Shown here: in pieces, positions 31,941-41,939 of the stretch
How positions within the stretch are numbered: position 1 is the stretch's first letter
Layout: every line of letters begins with the position of its first letter
From: an uncultured Collinsella sp.
GTDB lineage: Bacteria; Actinomycetota; Coriobacteriia; Coriobacteriales; Coriobacteriaceae
Length of the DNA: 64,000 nucleotides
Assembly: GCA_902491895.1 (NCBI GenBank)
Contig: CABUJH010000002.1
Location: 22,190 to 86,189, forward strand
Direction: 5' to 3'
Position numbers and translations under genes: made by a program
Notes under the pieces: generated by a model
Database searches by the model: none
Told to the model about the DNA's origin: nothing
What the model saw: only the letters and a program-made list of their open reading frames with translations

Positions 31941-33368
31941 ATGGCCGAGGTTTGGCGCTTCTTTGCGCATGAGGATGATTTTGCCGATTTGGACAAGGCC
32001 GGCGCATGCGAGCGCCTGGGCCGTGTGCTGTCGTTTCCGACCATTTCGAGCATGGATGCCGAGGCAGTGGACTGGCAGCCGTTCGACGACCTGCGCGCCT
32101 ATATGCAGCAGGCCTGGCCGCACGTATTTACAGCGGGTAAGGTCGAGCTCATCGATCATTCGCTGCTCGTGACGCTTTCCGGCTCCGACCCCGCACTCAA
32201 GCCCGTTGTGCTCATGGGTCACATGGACGTGGTCCCCGTGGTGCCGGGTACCGAGGACGACTGGACGTACGCCCCCTTTAGCGGGCATGTAGACGACACC
32301 TACATTTGGGGTCGCGGCGCCATCGATATGAAAGACCAGGTTGCGGGCATCCTGGAGGCCGTTGAGTATGCGCTGGCGCACGGCTGGCAACACGAACGAA
32401 CCCTGCTGCTGGCCTTTGGCCAGGATGAGGAGACCACGCAGTACGGCGCGGGCGCCATTGGTCGCGCGCTCGAGGAGCGTGGCGTTGAGCTTGAGTACCT
32501 GATCGACGAGGGCGACTATCGTATCGTTGCGGCTGCCGAGTACGGCGCAGGTGAGGGTTGGCTCATGCATGCCGATCTTGCCGAGAAGGGCTATACCGAT
32601 ATCGTGCTCAAGACGAAGAGCGAAGGCGGGCACTCTTCCAACCCTTACGGTGGCACGTCGCTCGAAGTGCTCAGCCGCGCTATTGCCGCGATTTGCGATA
32701 TCGAGTGGCCGGCGCGTGTGACCGATCTGCTTGCCGCGCAGCTCGTCGAGCTGGGGCTTTATACCGCAGACGAGATTGCTACCAGCAAGGATGCCATCGT
32801 GCGCGACTGTCTCGCCAGCAAAAAGCTGTACCCGCTTGTGACCACCACCTGCGCGCCCACGCAAATCGAAGGCGGCAGTACCGGTGCCAACGTAATGCCG
32901 CAGGATATGTGGGCCAATATCAACTTCCGCATGCTCGAGGGTACGAGCGTGGCCGATGTCGTGGCCTGCTGCCGCGAGGCCGTTGCCGCCGCTGGGCTCG
33001 CTGGCCGAGTCGAGGTCGAGCTGGGCCCCGGCAGCTCCGAGCCCTCGCCGTCCCCGCGCGTGGGCGGTCCGGGGCTCGAGGCCGTTCGCGCCATTGCCAC
33101 CCGCTATTTCCGTGATCCCAGGGGGACGGAGGAAAACGGATCGTCTGCGGTGGGCCAAGAGCCGATGAGCATCGTGCCCTCGACCGTGATTGGTGCAACC
33201 GACGCCGCCAACTACCAGCGCATTTGCCACGAGTGCATCCGCTTCTCCGCCTTTGTGGTCGACGATGACGAATGCGACCGCGGCGTCCACGGCACCAACG
33301 AGCGCATCACCCGTCGCGCCTACCTCCAAGGCATCCGCTTCCTCATCGCCCTGCTCCACACGCTCTAG
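31941..33368 (+). CDS. M20 family metallopeptidase
   Basis: A 475-residue zinc peptidase or deacylase. Metal and catalytic motifs are GHMDVVP (His and Asp, about residue 93), WGRGAIDMKDQ (bridging Asp, about 128) and FGQDEET (catalytic and ligand Glu, about 160). The dimerisation domain contains EGGHSSNPYGGTSLEVLSRA, and the late ligand is in HGTNERI near the C-terminus. It resembles carboxypeptidase S / ArgE-like enzymes of about 480 residues. It follows the amino-acid ABC operon on the same strand (72-base gap), so cleavage of imported peptides or N-acyl amino acids is plausible. GAAAGGATG precedes the ATG. Confidence 0.9.
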   Translation: MAEVWRFFAHEDDFADLDKAGACERLGRVLSFPTISSMDAEAVDWQPFDDLRAYMQQAWPHVFTAGKVELIDHSLLVTLSGSDPALKPVVLMGHMDVVPVVPGTEDDWTYAPFSGHVDDTYIWGRGAIDMKDQVAGILEAVEYALAHGWQHERTLLLAFGQDEETTQYGAGAIGRALEERGVELEYLIDEGDYRIVAAAEYGAGEGWLMHADLAEKGYTDIVLKTKSEGGHSSNPYGGTSLEVLSRAIAAICDIEWPARVTDLLAAQLVELGLYTADEIATSKDAIVRDCLASKKLYPLVTTTCAPTQIEGGSTGANVMPQDMWANINFRMLEGTSVADVVACCREAVAAAGLAGRVEVELGPGSSEPSPSPRVGGPGLEAVRAIATRYFRDPRGTEENGSSAVGQEPMSIVPSTVIGATDAANYQRICHECIRFSAFVVDDDECDRGVHGTNERITRRAYLQGIRFLIALLHTL

Positions 33369-33382
33369 AATGCGACAAAGGG
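33369..33382. repeat. Left half of a split REP palindrome
   Basis: AATGCGACAAAGGG, exactly one arm of the REP family, begins directly after the peptidase stop. The complementary arm is missing here but is found at 42397-42410, before prfA, with the adhesin island between. Confidence 0.75.
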
Positions 33383-33510
33383 ATTGAGCCGGCAACTGGC
33401 AACCGGTTTCATCGGTAATGAGATAAAAACTGTTATATAAAAAGACTAAAATATCTTCAGAAGCATATGCTGGGGTTGGTATTTCTTGAACGACTGCGGG
33501 CATGTGTCAG

Positions 33511-33545
33511 ACTGCCTCGGCCCTCCGGGGGGTGCCCAGGCAGGT
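33511..33545 (+). promoter_or_regulatory. G-rich hairpin in the adhesin leader
   Basis: CTGCCT (33512-33517) pairs with AGGCAG (33538-33543), with partial pairing of the GG/CC behind it and a GGGGGG-containing loop. It ends about 15 bases before the ribosome site of the adhesin. The AT-rich DNA at 33421-33480 should hold the promoter, but none was assigned. Confidence 0.4.
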
Positions 33546-33569
33546 CACCGTGTGGCTGGGGAGGAAATT

Positions 33570-36500
33570 ATGCAGGAGCTCAGAGAGACGACGTCTCTAC
33601 TCGTGAATAATGTTATCGGGGGGGGGTGTCCCAGCAGGGAACTTCCTGGTGGACATCGGCCGCGCGAGCGGTGGTCCGTCATGTCTTATGACCGTCGTCG
33701 CGGGCTGCACCCGGTCTCGCCATATGCGATTGTTCTGGCCCTCGCCATCGCGCTGACGGCGAGTTTCTTCCTGCCGGCCCGTGCGGAAGCGGCGATTTCT
33801 GACCACACGGTCACGACGATTTCGCCTTCGGGGACAACGATCAACCTGTTTGATTACTGGGTGAATCCCGATGACCATCTGTCGGTTTCCGGCAACGGCG
33901 GCATCAACGCAAACCACCAGTTCCAGTTCAAGGATCAAGGAGCCAGCGAGGAACTTAACCAGTATACGGGTGGCCCCTCTCCTCGCATCGGCATCGTGAA
34001 CAGGGTTCTTACCGACGGTTACCCGAAACTCACCGACCGCTGGGACGGAGAATCCCTCGGCTACCTGTTTGATTCCTCCACCCAGACGGGCAAGATATCC
34101 CATATGGGTGTGACGGGTCTGTTGCGGGTCAAGGACGGCTACTACGAGTATGACAGCTCGCAGAACTACGCGGCGTACAACGTCAATAAGAATGCATTTG
34201 ATGTATACGATGCCGCCGGCGTTAAGCAGGCGGGGGCTGAGCCTCATACAGTAGGCCAGTTCTTCCCCTTCGATGCGGCCACTGAGGTATTCAAGGAGGG
34301 GGACAGCGGGCTCGTCCCGAACGGCATTACGTCGCAGAACGTCGGTGACTCGCAATATAACGGTAGCAAACCCCTCAACCATTATTTCGGCCTCTCAATG
34401 TCGTCGCGCTTCGTGCAGCCGAAGGGTGGCAAAACGAACGCTGACAAGCCCATGACCTTCGAGTTCGCCGGAGACGACGACGTCTGGGTGTTCATTGATG
34501 ATGTCCTCGTGGGCGACATTGGCGGCATCCACACCAGTGCTAAGCTGACCATCGACTTCCAAACGGGCGAGATTAAGGTTAACGATTCCCCAGACGGCAC
34601 GCTGTTAAGCAAGTTCCAGGAAGCAAAGCAGGATACTACTAAGGGCTTCAAAGGCAACACCTTCGCTGACGGCACCAACCACACGCTCAAGTTCTTCTAC
34701 TTGGAGCGTGGCGCCACCGACTCCAACATGAAGCTCAAGTACAACCTCGTGACGGTTCCCGAGTCCGACATCATCAAGTTCGACCAGGACGGCAAGTTCG
34801 TACAGGGTGCCAAGTTCCAGCTCTATAAGACCGACAAGGACTTCAAGAACGAGCTTGAGCCCCTCGGATCCGGCACCACGGACGAGGCCGGCCACCTAAC
34901 GCTCACGAACGACGATGACAACGGCGTCATCAACTTCGACGATCTCTACAACAAGGATCACAGCAACAAGTACTACCTCCTGAAGGAGACGCGCGTGCCC
35001 GAGGGATACCTCTCGAGTCTCACGGCGACGGGTGGCAGCATGCAGCTCGAGTACGTGCCCGCGAGCGCCGGGAACGGCGCGGGCGGCGTCATCATCAACC
35101 GCGGCGGTATGGACGCGGACAGCGTCGTGTGGAAGACCGGCGCGTTCGCCGGCGCGAAGGAGACCATCACCGCGCCGTCGACCGTGTACCAGGCGAATAA
35201 TGACCTGACGAAGGTCAGCCTAGACTCCGGCATACTGTTCGCTGTGGTGCTCAAGCGCGATAAAAGCGCAAACGCAGATATCAAAGATCAGAACAATTGG
35301 TACGCCGTGTCGGGCGACCCATCGACGGGAATGGGGTACACCCTCGCCGGGAAGCCGAGTAAGGCCGGCGCTATCGAGGCGGCGAAGAAGGACCTGCACG
35401 CCTTCACGCTCAACACGAGCGGCCAGTACCAGGTAGAGATTCAAAATCTGCCCGGTGACATCTCCAAGTACTACTACCTGCTGAGCGGTGATGCCCGCAA
35501 GGATGCCGAGTACACGGTGGCCATCTACTACACAGCGGCGAGCTCCATCGCCGAGGCGGATATGGACAACACGGTCCACGTGTTCAGCGATGACCTCCCC
35601 GACGGCAAGGAGAATTTCCGGCGGCAGTTCGCCACGCGCCTGCTCGTCTCGAACATCCAGAATCGCCTGTTCGTGCAGAAGACCGATACCGCGGGTAAGC
35701 CCGTTGAGGGGGCGAAGTTCGGCCTGTACACGGCCGATCAGGTGACAACAGACGCAAACGGCAAGGTCGTGCTCAAGGGCGAGCAGACCCCCTACGACAC
35801 CCTGACGACGGGGTCGGTCGGCAACCCGGTCCCGCTCGAAGGTGCGGGCATATTCCCGAATACGAGCAAGGAGCACAAGCCGCTTACGAAACGCACCTAC
35901 TACCTGAAGGAAATCTCAGCGCCGAGCGGTTTCCTGCTCAACGACACGTTCACCAAAGTGATTGTGGACGATTACGGCGTCCATGCCGATGCCGGTACGC
36001 GCGATGACGGCGTTTCGACGTTTGTGGGCCCGGGCGCGCTGATGAAGAGCCTGGGCCAGTTTGGCGCAGAGGGCGACATCGACAACACGCTCACGTGGAT
36101 CAAGGGTGTGCGGCAGACCTCGAATGGTGTGACCGATACTGACGGTAATCTGTCGTGGAGCAATGTCGATCCCGCCGGTGCCGGCGACACGGTGCACCTC
36201 AAGTACGGTGCCAACGGACGTGTCTACCAGTATGGGCCCACCGAGGAGGGCAAACCCTACCGCTTGGAGACCGAGACGGGCTGGATACGTATGGGTATCA
36301 CCCAGGACGAGCAGCCCAAGGGGACCAAGTCGAAAGGTGCCCGTGCCGATCTGCGCGACATGAACAACCTGAATGCCCTGTTTACGGGCGCCACCTGCGT
36401 GCGCGTGGCTAACAAGCGCGAGGCGAGCCTCGAGGTGACGAAGAAGGTTGACGTGCCCGATGGACTGACGGGCAATAAGGATGCGGAGTTCACCTTCAAG

Positions 36501-39500
36501 TTCACCGTGCCCAAGGGGAAGACGTATAAGGCTGCAGTCTTCGAGAAGGCGGGCGCGGCCGATGAGAAGCAGGTCGGCGATATGTTCGACCTGACGAACG
36601 GACGCGAGCAGACCATCACGGCCGGCCAGACGATCCGCGTGTACGGTCTCGCCGAGGGTGACAAGTATACGGTTCAGGAGCTGACCCGCGCGGGCAAGAT
36701 GCCGGCCGGCTTCACGCTGACCAAGCGCGAGCAGGGCGGCAACGCCCTGGGCGGCGAGGGCGACAGCATCGAAGGCACGATTGCGAAGCAGAACGCCAAC
36801 GGCACGCTGGCCGACGCCAACAAACTGGTATTCACGAACACCTACAGCGTAAAGCTGCCGGTGACGCTCACCAATGCGTTCTGGGCGCAGAAGGTGCTCC
36901 GGGGCCGTAACTGGAAAGATGGCGATAGCTTCAAGATTTACCTGCGCGCGGACAAGGGCACGCCGGTGCCTGACGGTGCCGGGGATGCGCCCGTGAGTGA
37001 TATGAAGCAGGTTGTGAAGACCGTCGAGAACGGGGACAAGTTCGACTTCGGTAAGATTGAGTACGCCAAGCCCGGCACCTACACCTATCTCATTGCCGAG
37101 GCCACGCCGTCTCAAAACGACGCTGACTGGCTGCCCGGGTTCGGGTATTCGAGCGCTTCCTACCGCGTCACGGTGACGGTGAGCGATAACGGCGACGGCA
37201 CGCTGTCGCAGCCGGCAGTCAAGATGGAGCAGACCTACACCGACGACGGCATGAGCCATGAGGACAATCCGATCGAGGTCGCTGACAAAATCGCCAAGAT
37301 CACGAACACGTACCACCCGAAGGAGACCTCGGTGACGCTCAAGGCGACGAAGCGCTTCACGGGTGGCGAGCTCGCAGGGGGCGACTTCACGTTCCAGCTG
37401 CTCGACAAGGATGGCAACGTGATCCAGACCGTCCAGAATGACAAGGACGGCAAGGTCGCCTTTGCAGCCATCGACTACGCTACGCCGGGCGAGCACGACT
37501 ACGCCATCAGGGAGGTTGCCGGCAACGACCCGACCATCGTCTACGACGCGAAGGACGTGAAGGTCCACGTCAAGGTCACCGACGAGAAGGGCGAGCTGAA
37601 GGCGACCGTCACATACGACGGCGAGAAGGCCGTGCCGACCTTCACCAACTCGAAGCCGACGACGGACGTTACCGTCGAGGCCACGAAGACCCTCAAGGGC
37701 AAGGACCTGACGGCCGACGCGTTCACCTTCGGCCTGTACGACCAGGACGGCAACGAGGACGCTCGCGGCACCAACGATAAGAATGGCAAGGTCAAGCTGA
37801 CCGTCAAGGGCCTGAACCTGGGCGAGTACGACTACACGCTCAAGGAGGTCGCTGGCAGCGATTCGACCATCACCTACGATTCCACGGAGGTGAGGGTTCA
37901 CGTCTCGGTGAAGGCGGAGGGCGACAAGGCGAAGGCGACCGTCACTTACGACGGCAAGAACGATATCCCGACCTTCAAGAACACGTATCAGCCCGCCGAG
38001 ACCTCGGTGACGCTCGCGGCGAAGAAGGCCTATGTGAAGTCCGACAGCACGCCGGCTGCGCTCAAGGGCGGCGAGTTCGCCTTCGACCTGTACGAGGGCG
38101 ATCTGACGGCCGAGCAGCTGAAGGGCAAGCAACCCATCCGGAGCGCCAAGAACGGCGAGGACGGCACCGTCACCTTCCCGGCCATCGACTACACCAAGGC
38201 CGGCGAGTACAAATACACCGTCGCGGAACAGGAGGGCGACCTGTCCCACGTGACCTACGACGCTACGGTGCACCATGCCGTGGTGAAGGTCATGGACAAT
38301 GCCGGCAAGCTGGACGCCGCTGTTACCTACGATGGTGACAAGGCCAATGCCCCCACCTTCACGAACACCTACACCGCAAAGGGATCCGTGGAGCTGACGG
38401 CGACCAAGATCGTTGCGGTCGCGCCGGGCTTCACGCACGACACCAAGCTGAAGGGCGGCGAATACACGTTCGAGCTGAAGGACGCCGACGGCAAGGTGCT
38501 CGGCACCACGACGAACAAGGCCGATGGCACGGTGAAGTTCACGCGCAAGTTCACGCTCTCCAACCTGGGCGGCGCTGCGAGCAAGGACTTCACCTACACC
38601 ATCGCGGAGAAGCCGGGCACGGAGCCGGGCATGGTCTACGACACCCATGCGCTCATCTACAAGGTGACGGTCGCGGACGATGGCACCGGCTCGCTGACGG
38701 CCACACCGCAGGTAACGAGTGGAGACAAGACCTTCACGAACACGTACCACCCGAAGGAGACCTCGGTAACGCTCAAGGCGACGAAGCGCTTCACGGGTGG
38801 CGAGCTCGCAGGGGGCGACTTCACGTTCCAGCTGCTCGACAAGGATGGCAACGTGATCCAGACCGTCCAGAATGACAAGGACGGCAAGGTCGCCTTTGCA
38901 GCCATCGACTACGCTACGCCGGGCGAGCACGACTACGCCATCAGGGAGGTTGCCGGCAACGACCCGACCGTCGTGTACGACACGAAGGACGTGAAGGTCC
39001 ACGTCAAGGTCTCCGATGAGAAGGGCGAGCTGAAGGCGACCGCCACCTACGACGGCGAGGCCGACGTTCCGACCTTCACCAACTCGAAGCCGACGACGGA
39101 CGTTACCGTCGAGGCGACGAAGATCCTCACGGGCAAGGACCTGACGGCCGACGCGTTCACCTTCGGCCTGTACGACCAGGCCGGCAACGAGGTCGCCAAG
39201 GGCACCAACGACCGGGGCGGCAAGGTCGAGCTGGCCGTCAAGAACCTGAACCTGGGCGAGTACGACTACACGCTCAAGGAGGAGAAAGCCAGCCAGACCG
39301 TCGACGGCGTGGCCTACGACGCCAAGGAAGTCAAGGTCCACGTCAAGGTAGAGCAGAACCAGGGCGACAACAACAAGACGAAGGTGACCGTCACCTATGA
39401 CGGTGCCGCTACGGCTCCCACCTTCAACAACACCTACGACGCAAAGGGTTCCGTAATCCTGACGGCGACCAAGACCATCAAGGTTGCGGACGGCTTCGAC

Positions 39501-41858
39501 CACACGACGAAGCCCGCGGACGGCGAGTTCACCTTCGACCTGAAGGACGCTGCCGGCAACGTGCTCGACACCGCGAAGAACGATGCAAACGGCAAGGTCA
39601 GCTTCACGCGCGAGTTCCAGCTCTCCGACTTGGACGGCGCCGCGAGCAAGGACTTCACCTACACCATCGTGGAACAGTCGGGCACGGAGCCGGGCATGGT
39701 CTACGATACCCATGCGCTCACCTACAAAGTAACGGTTAAGGACGACGGGACGGGCACGCTGAACGCGAAGGCGATCGTTACGAGCACATCAGGCCCGGAG
39801 ACCTTCACCAACAACTACCAGCCGGCCGCGACCGGTCTGGCTCTCGGTGCGCAGAAGAGGTACGTGAAGAAGGACGACAACACGCCGATCGTACTCAAGG
39901 GCGGCGAGTTCACCTTCGATGTGTACGAGGGCAACCTGACGGCTGAGCAGCTGAAGGGCAAGCAGCCCATCCAGACCGCTGAGAACGGCGAGGACGGAAG
40001 CGTCAGCTTCGACGCCTTCTCCTACGCGAAGCCGGGTACTCACGAGTACACCATCGTGGAGCGGAAGGGCGACCTGGCCTACGTGACCTACGACGATACG
40101 GTGCACCACGCCGTGGTGAAGGTCGTGGACAACGCCGGCGCGCTGCGGGCGAGCGTTGCCTACGACGGCAAGGACGCCACGAAGCCCACCTTCACCAACG
40201 CCTACAAGGCACAGGCGACGGTCTCCGGCGCGATCGCCCTCACCAAGAGCGTTGACGTGCACGACGGCAGCTATCAGCTAAAGGCGGGAGACTTCGCCTT
40301 CGAGCTGGTGGGGTCTGACGGTACGGTGCTCCAGACCCAGAAGAACGACGCCAAGGGCAAGGTTTACTTTAACGAGCTGACCTTCGACCATGCGGGCACC
40401 TTTATCTACACGGTCCGCGAGGTGCAGCCGACGGACGACGCGCCGGGCGTGCCGGGCGTGACCTACACCGGCAAGACGTACACCCTGACCTACGTGGTGA
40501 AGGACAACAACGACGGCAAGCTGGTGGTGGAGAGCTCCACGGTGATGCCGAGCGAGGGTACCGAGAACGGCGTCACCCCCAACACCATGACGTTTACGAA
40601 CAGCTACCAGCCGGGCCAGACCTCCTACCAGATCTCTGGCACCAAGGTGCTTGAGAATGCCGACCCGTCCACCACGCGGACGCCCGCCGATGGCGAGTTC
40701 ACGTTCGCGCTGATTGACGTGGCCACGGGGCAGGAGATCGACCGGACCAAGAACGTGGGTAAGGCGTTTACCTTCAAGGCCATCTCGTACACTGCGACTG
40801 GTTCGCATGCGTACCAGGTGAAGGAGGTTGCGGGCCAAGATGGCACCATCACTTACAGCGATGCGGTGTTGGATGTGACGGTGAGCGTGACCGACGACGG
40901 CAGCGGCCAGCTGACCGCGACGGCGAACAAGACGGCTGCGGATCTGACCTTCACCAACATCTACACGCCGACGGCAACGACGGCGACGATTACCGGAACG
41001 AAGGCTCTGACCGGCCGCGACTTGGCCGAGGGTGAGTTCTCCTTCGACCTGAAGGACGCCGACGGTAACGTGGTGCAGACGGTGCAGAACGGCGCCGACG
41101 GCACGTTTGGCTTCGCGCCGCTGCAGCTGGACAAGGTGGGGACGTACGTCTACACCGTGTCCGAGCGGGCAGGGGCGACGGCGAACGGCGTCACCTACGA
41201 CACGACGGTCTTTACCGCGACGGTGACGGTGACGGAGAATGCGGAGACGCACGCGCTGGAGGCGCAGGTTGCCTACAGCAAGGGCGGCAAGGCTGCGGAT
41301 GCGGTGGCATTCAGCAACAGCTACGCGCCGGCCGCGACTGAGGTGAAGCTGGGGGCCTCCAAGGTGCTGAGCGGCGAAAACCTTAAGGAAGGGCAGTTCT
41401 CCTTCCAGCTGAAGGATGCCGACGGCAAGGTGCTGCAGACCGCCAAGAACGCGGCGGACGGCACGGTGGGTTTCGAGGCGATCTCGTACGACAAGCCCGG
41501 GACGTACGCCTACAGCATCTCCGAGGTGGACGACGGTCAGAAGAACGTGACGTACGACGCGGCCGAGCACCGGGTAACGGTGACGGTGACGGACGACGGT
41601 GCGGGCCATCTGGTGGCGACGGTAACCTATGACGGCGACGTGGCGCCGGTGTTCAAGAACACGTACACGCCGCCGACCACCCCGCCAGTCAACCCGCCGA
41701 CGAATCCTCCGAGCAAGCCGCCGGTGCCGAAGGAGGAGAAGCCGGGTCTGCCGAATATGGGCGATACCAGCTTGTCGCCGATGGCCCTGGGTGGCATCGC
41801 GGGCGGCGCGGTGGTGCTGATCGCCGCAGGCGTAATCCTGCGGCGCCGGAACCGGTAG
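33570..41858 (+). CDS. Giant sortase-anchored adhesin with fibro-slime, SpaA and ~13 pilin-isopeptide modules
   Basis: A 2,762-residue cell-wall protein. In order: a long signal peptide (hydrophobic core IVLALAIALTASFFLPARA, ends about residue 76); a fibro-slime/PA14-like domain (about 90-390, FAGDDDVWVFIDDVLVGDIG); two SpaA/Cna-B-like domains (401-486 with YLLKETRVPEGY; 699-793 with YYLKEISAPSGF); a domain at 944-1094; about 13 Spy0128/FctA-like isopeptide modules (1096-2699), each near 115 residues and ending TFTNTY or similar; a Pro-rich linker; LPNMGD; a TM helix and RRRNR. The modules should be locked by Lys-Asn bonds. GAGGAAATT supports the ATG at 33570; a downstream ATG at 33681 (signal peptide start) lacks a site. 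A G9 tract lies between them. Confidence 0.9.
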   Translation: MQELRETTSLLVNNVIGGGCPSRELPGGHRPRERWSVMSYDRRRGLHPVSPYAIVLALAIALTASFFLPARAEAAISDHTVTTISPSGTTINLFDYWVNPDDHLSVSGNGGINANHQFQFKDQGASEELNQYTGGPSPRIGIVNRVLTDGYPKLTDRWDGESLGYLFDSSTQTGKISHMGVTGLLRVKDGYYEYDSSQNYAAYNVNKNAFDVYDAAGVKQAGAEPHTVGQFFPFDAATEVFKEGDSGLVPNGITSQNVGDSQYNGSKPLNHYFGLSMSSRFVQPKGGKTNADKPMTFEFAGDDDVWVFIDDVLVGDIGGIHTSAKLTIDFQTGEIKVNDSPDGTLLSKFQEAKQDTTKGFKGNTFADGTNHTLKFFYLERGATDSNMKLKYNLVTVPESDIIKFDQDGKFVQGAKFQLYKTDKDFKNELEPLGSGTTDEAGHLTLTNDDDNGVINFDDLYNKDHSNKYYLLKETRVPEGYLSSLTATGGSMQLEYVPASAGNGAGGVIINRGGMDADSVVWKTGAFAGAKETITAPSTVYQANNDLTKVSLDSGILFAVVLKRDKSANADIKDQNNWYAVSGDPSTGMGYTLAGKPSKAGAIEAAKKDLHAFTLNTSGQYQVEIQNLPGDISKYYYLLSGDARKDAEYTVAIYYTAASSIAEADMDNTVHVFSDDLPDGKENFRRQFATRLLVSNIQNRLFVQKTDTAGKPVEGAKFGLYTADQVTTDANGKVVLKGEQTPYDTLTTGSVGNPVPLEGAGIFPNTSKEHKPLTKRTYYLKEISAPSGFLLNDTFTKVIVDDYGVHADAGTRDDGVSTFVGPGALMKSLGQFGAEGDIDNTLTWIKGVRQTSNGVTDTDGNLSWSNVDPAGAGDTVHLKYGANGRVYQYGPTEEGKPYRLETETGWIRMGITQDEQPKGTKSKGARADLRDMNNLNALFTGATCVRVANKREASLEVTKKVDVPDGLTGNKDAEFTFKFTVPKGKTYKAAVFEKAGAADEKQVGDMFDLTNGREQTITAGQTIRVYGLAEGDKYTVQELTRAGKMPAGFTLTKREQGGNALGGEGDSIEGTIAKQNANGTLADANKLVFTNTYSVKLPVTLTNAFWAQKVLRGRNWKDGDSFKIYLRADKGTPVPDGAGDAPVSDMKQVVKTVENGDKFDFGKIEYAKPGTYTYLIAEATPSQNDADWLPGFGYSSASYRVTVTVSDNGDGTLSQPAVKMEQTYTDDGMSHEDNPIEVADKIAKITNTYHPKETSVTLKATKRFTGGELAGGDFTFQLLDKDGNVIQTVQNDKDGKVAFAAIDYATPGEHDYAIREVAGNDPTIVYDAKDVKVHVKVTDEKGELKATVTYDGEKAVPTFTNSKPTTDVTVEATKTLKGKDLTADAFTFGLYDQDGNEDARGTNDKNGKVKLTVKGLNLGEYDYTLKEVAGSDSTITYDSTEVRVHVSVKAEGDKAKATVTYDGKNDIPTFKNTYQPAETSVTLAAKKAYVKSDSTPAALKGGEFAFDLYEGDLTAEQLKGKQPIRSAKNGEDGTVTFPAIDYTKAGEYKYTVAEQEGDLSHVTYDATVHHAVVKVMDNAGKLDAAVTYDGDKANAPTFTNTYTAKGSVELTATKIVAVAPGFTHDTKLKGGEYTFELKDADGKVLGTTTNKADGTVKFTRKFTLSNLGGAASKDFTYTIAEKPGTEPGMVYDTHALIYKVTVADDGTGSLTATPQVTSGDKTFTNTYHPKETSVTLKATKRFTGGELAGGDFTFQLLDKDGNVIQTVQNDKDGKVAFAAIDYATPGEHDYAIREVAGNDPTVVYDTKDVKVHVKVSDEKGELKATATYDGEADVPTFTNSKPTTDVTVEATKILTGKDLTADAFTFGLYDQAGNEVAKGTNDRGGKVELAVKNLNLGEYDYTLKEEKASQTVDGVAYDAKEVKVHVKVEQNQGDNNKTKVTVTYDGAATAPTFNNTYDAKGSVILTATKTIKVADGFDHTTKPADGEFTFDLKDAAGNVLDTAKNDANGKVSFTREFQLSDLDGAASKDFTYTIVEQSGTEPGMVYDTHALTYKVTVKDDGTGTLNAKAIVTSTSGPETFTNNYQPAATGLALGAQKRYVKKDDNTPIVLKGGEFTFDVYEGNLTAEQLKGKQPIQTAENGEDGSVSFDAFSYAKPGTHEYTIVERKGDLAYVTYDDTVHHAVVKVVDNAGALRASVAYDGKDATKPTFTNAYKAQATVSGAIALTKSVDVHDGSYQLKAGDFAFELVGSDGTVLQTQKNDAKGKVYFNELTFDHAGTFIYTVREVQPTDDAPGVPGVTYTGKTYTLTYVVKDNNDGKLVVESSTVMPSEGTENGVTPNTMTFTNSYQPGQTSYQISGTKVLENADPSTTRTPADGEFTFALIDVATGQEIDRTKNVGKAFTFKAISYTATGSHAYQVKEVAGQDGTITYSDAVLDVTVSVTDDGSGQLTATANKTAADLTFTNIYTPTATTATITGTKALTGRDLAEGEFSFDLKDADGNVVQTVQNGADGTFGFAPLQLDKVGTYVYTVSERAGATANGVTYDTTVFTATVTVTENAETHALEAQVAYSKGGKAADAVAFSNSYAPAATEVKLGASKVLSGENLKEGQFSFQLKDADGKVLQTAKNAADGTVGFEAISYDKPGTYAYSISEVDDGQKNVTYDAAEHRVTVTVTDDGAGHLVATVTYDGDVAPVFKNTYTPPTTPPVNPPTNPPSKPPVPKEEKPGLPNMGDTSLSPMALGGIAGGAVVLIAAGVILRRRNR
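33618..33626 (+). repeat. G9 homopolymer inside the adhesin 5' coding region
   Basis: Nine consecutive G residues encode three Gly codons (residues 17-19 from the ATG at 33570). Reading with 9 G stays open into the signal peptide. Adding one G leads to TGA within the ATGTCTTATGACC stretch near 33690; removing one leads to a TGA about 140 bases downstream. This is a classical slipped-strand phase-variation layout. Confidence 0.8.
37301..39189 (+). repeat. Near-identical ~455-bp duplication within the adhesin
   Basis: Bases 37301-37755 and 38735-39189 align without gaps at a constant offset of 1,434 bases (478 codons) and differ at few positions, mostly near 37530-37635 and after 37680. They encode modules 2 and 3 and modules 6 and 7. 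Such identity points to recent duplication or gene conversion and allows in-frame loss of 478 residues. Confidence 0.85.
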
Positions 41859-41885
41859 CTGCGGCGGCCGAGAAGGGCTTTGATT

Positions 41886-41925
41886 GAGGGCGGGTGGTCG
41901 CAGGGCGCGGCCGCTCGCCCTTTTT
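41886..41925 (+). terminator. Terminator after the adhesin
   Basis: AGGGCGGGTGGTC pairs imperfectly with GGCCGCTCGCCCT and is followed by TTTTT. It begins about 30 bases after the adhesin stop. Confidence 0.7.
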
Positions 41926-41939
41926 GGTGAAAGGCTATG

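Noticed and set aside
35916..39713. A 1,265-codon open frame antisense to the adhesin
   Set aside because: It mirrors the repeat structure of the sense gene and has no ribosome site, signal or recognisable domain; long antisense frames are expected opposite high-GC, strongly biased codons.
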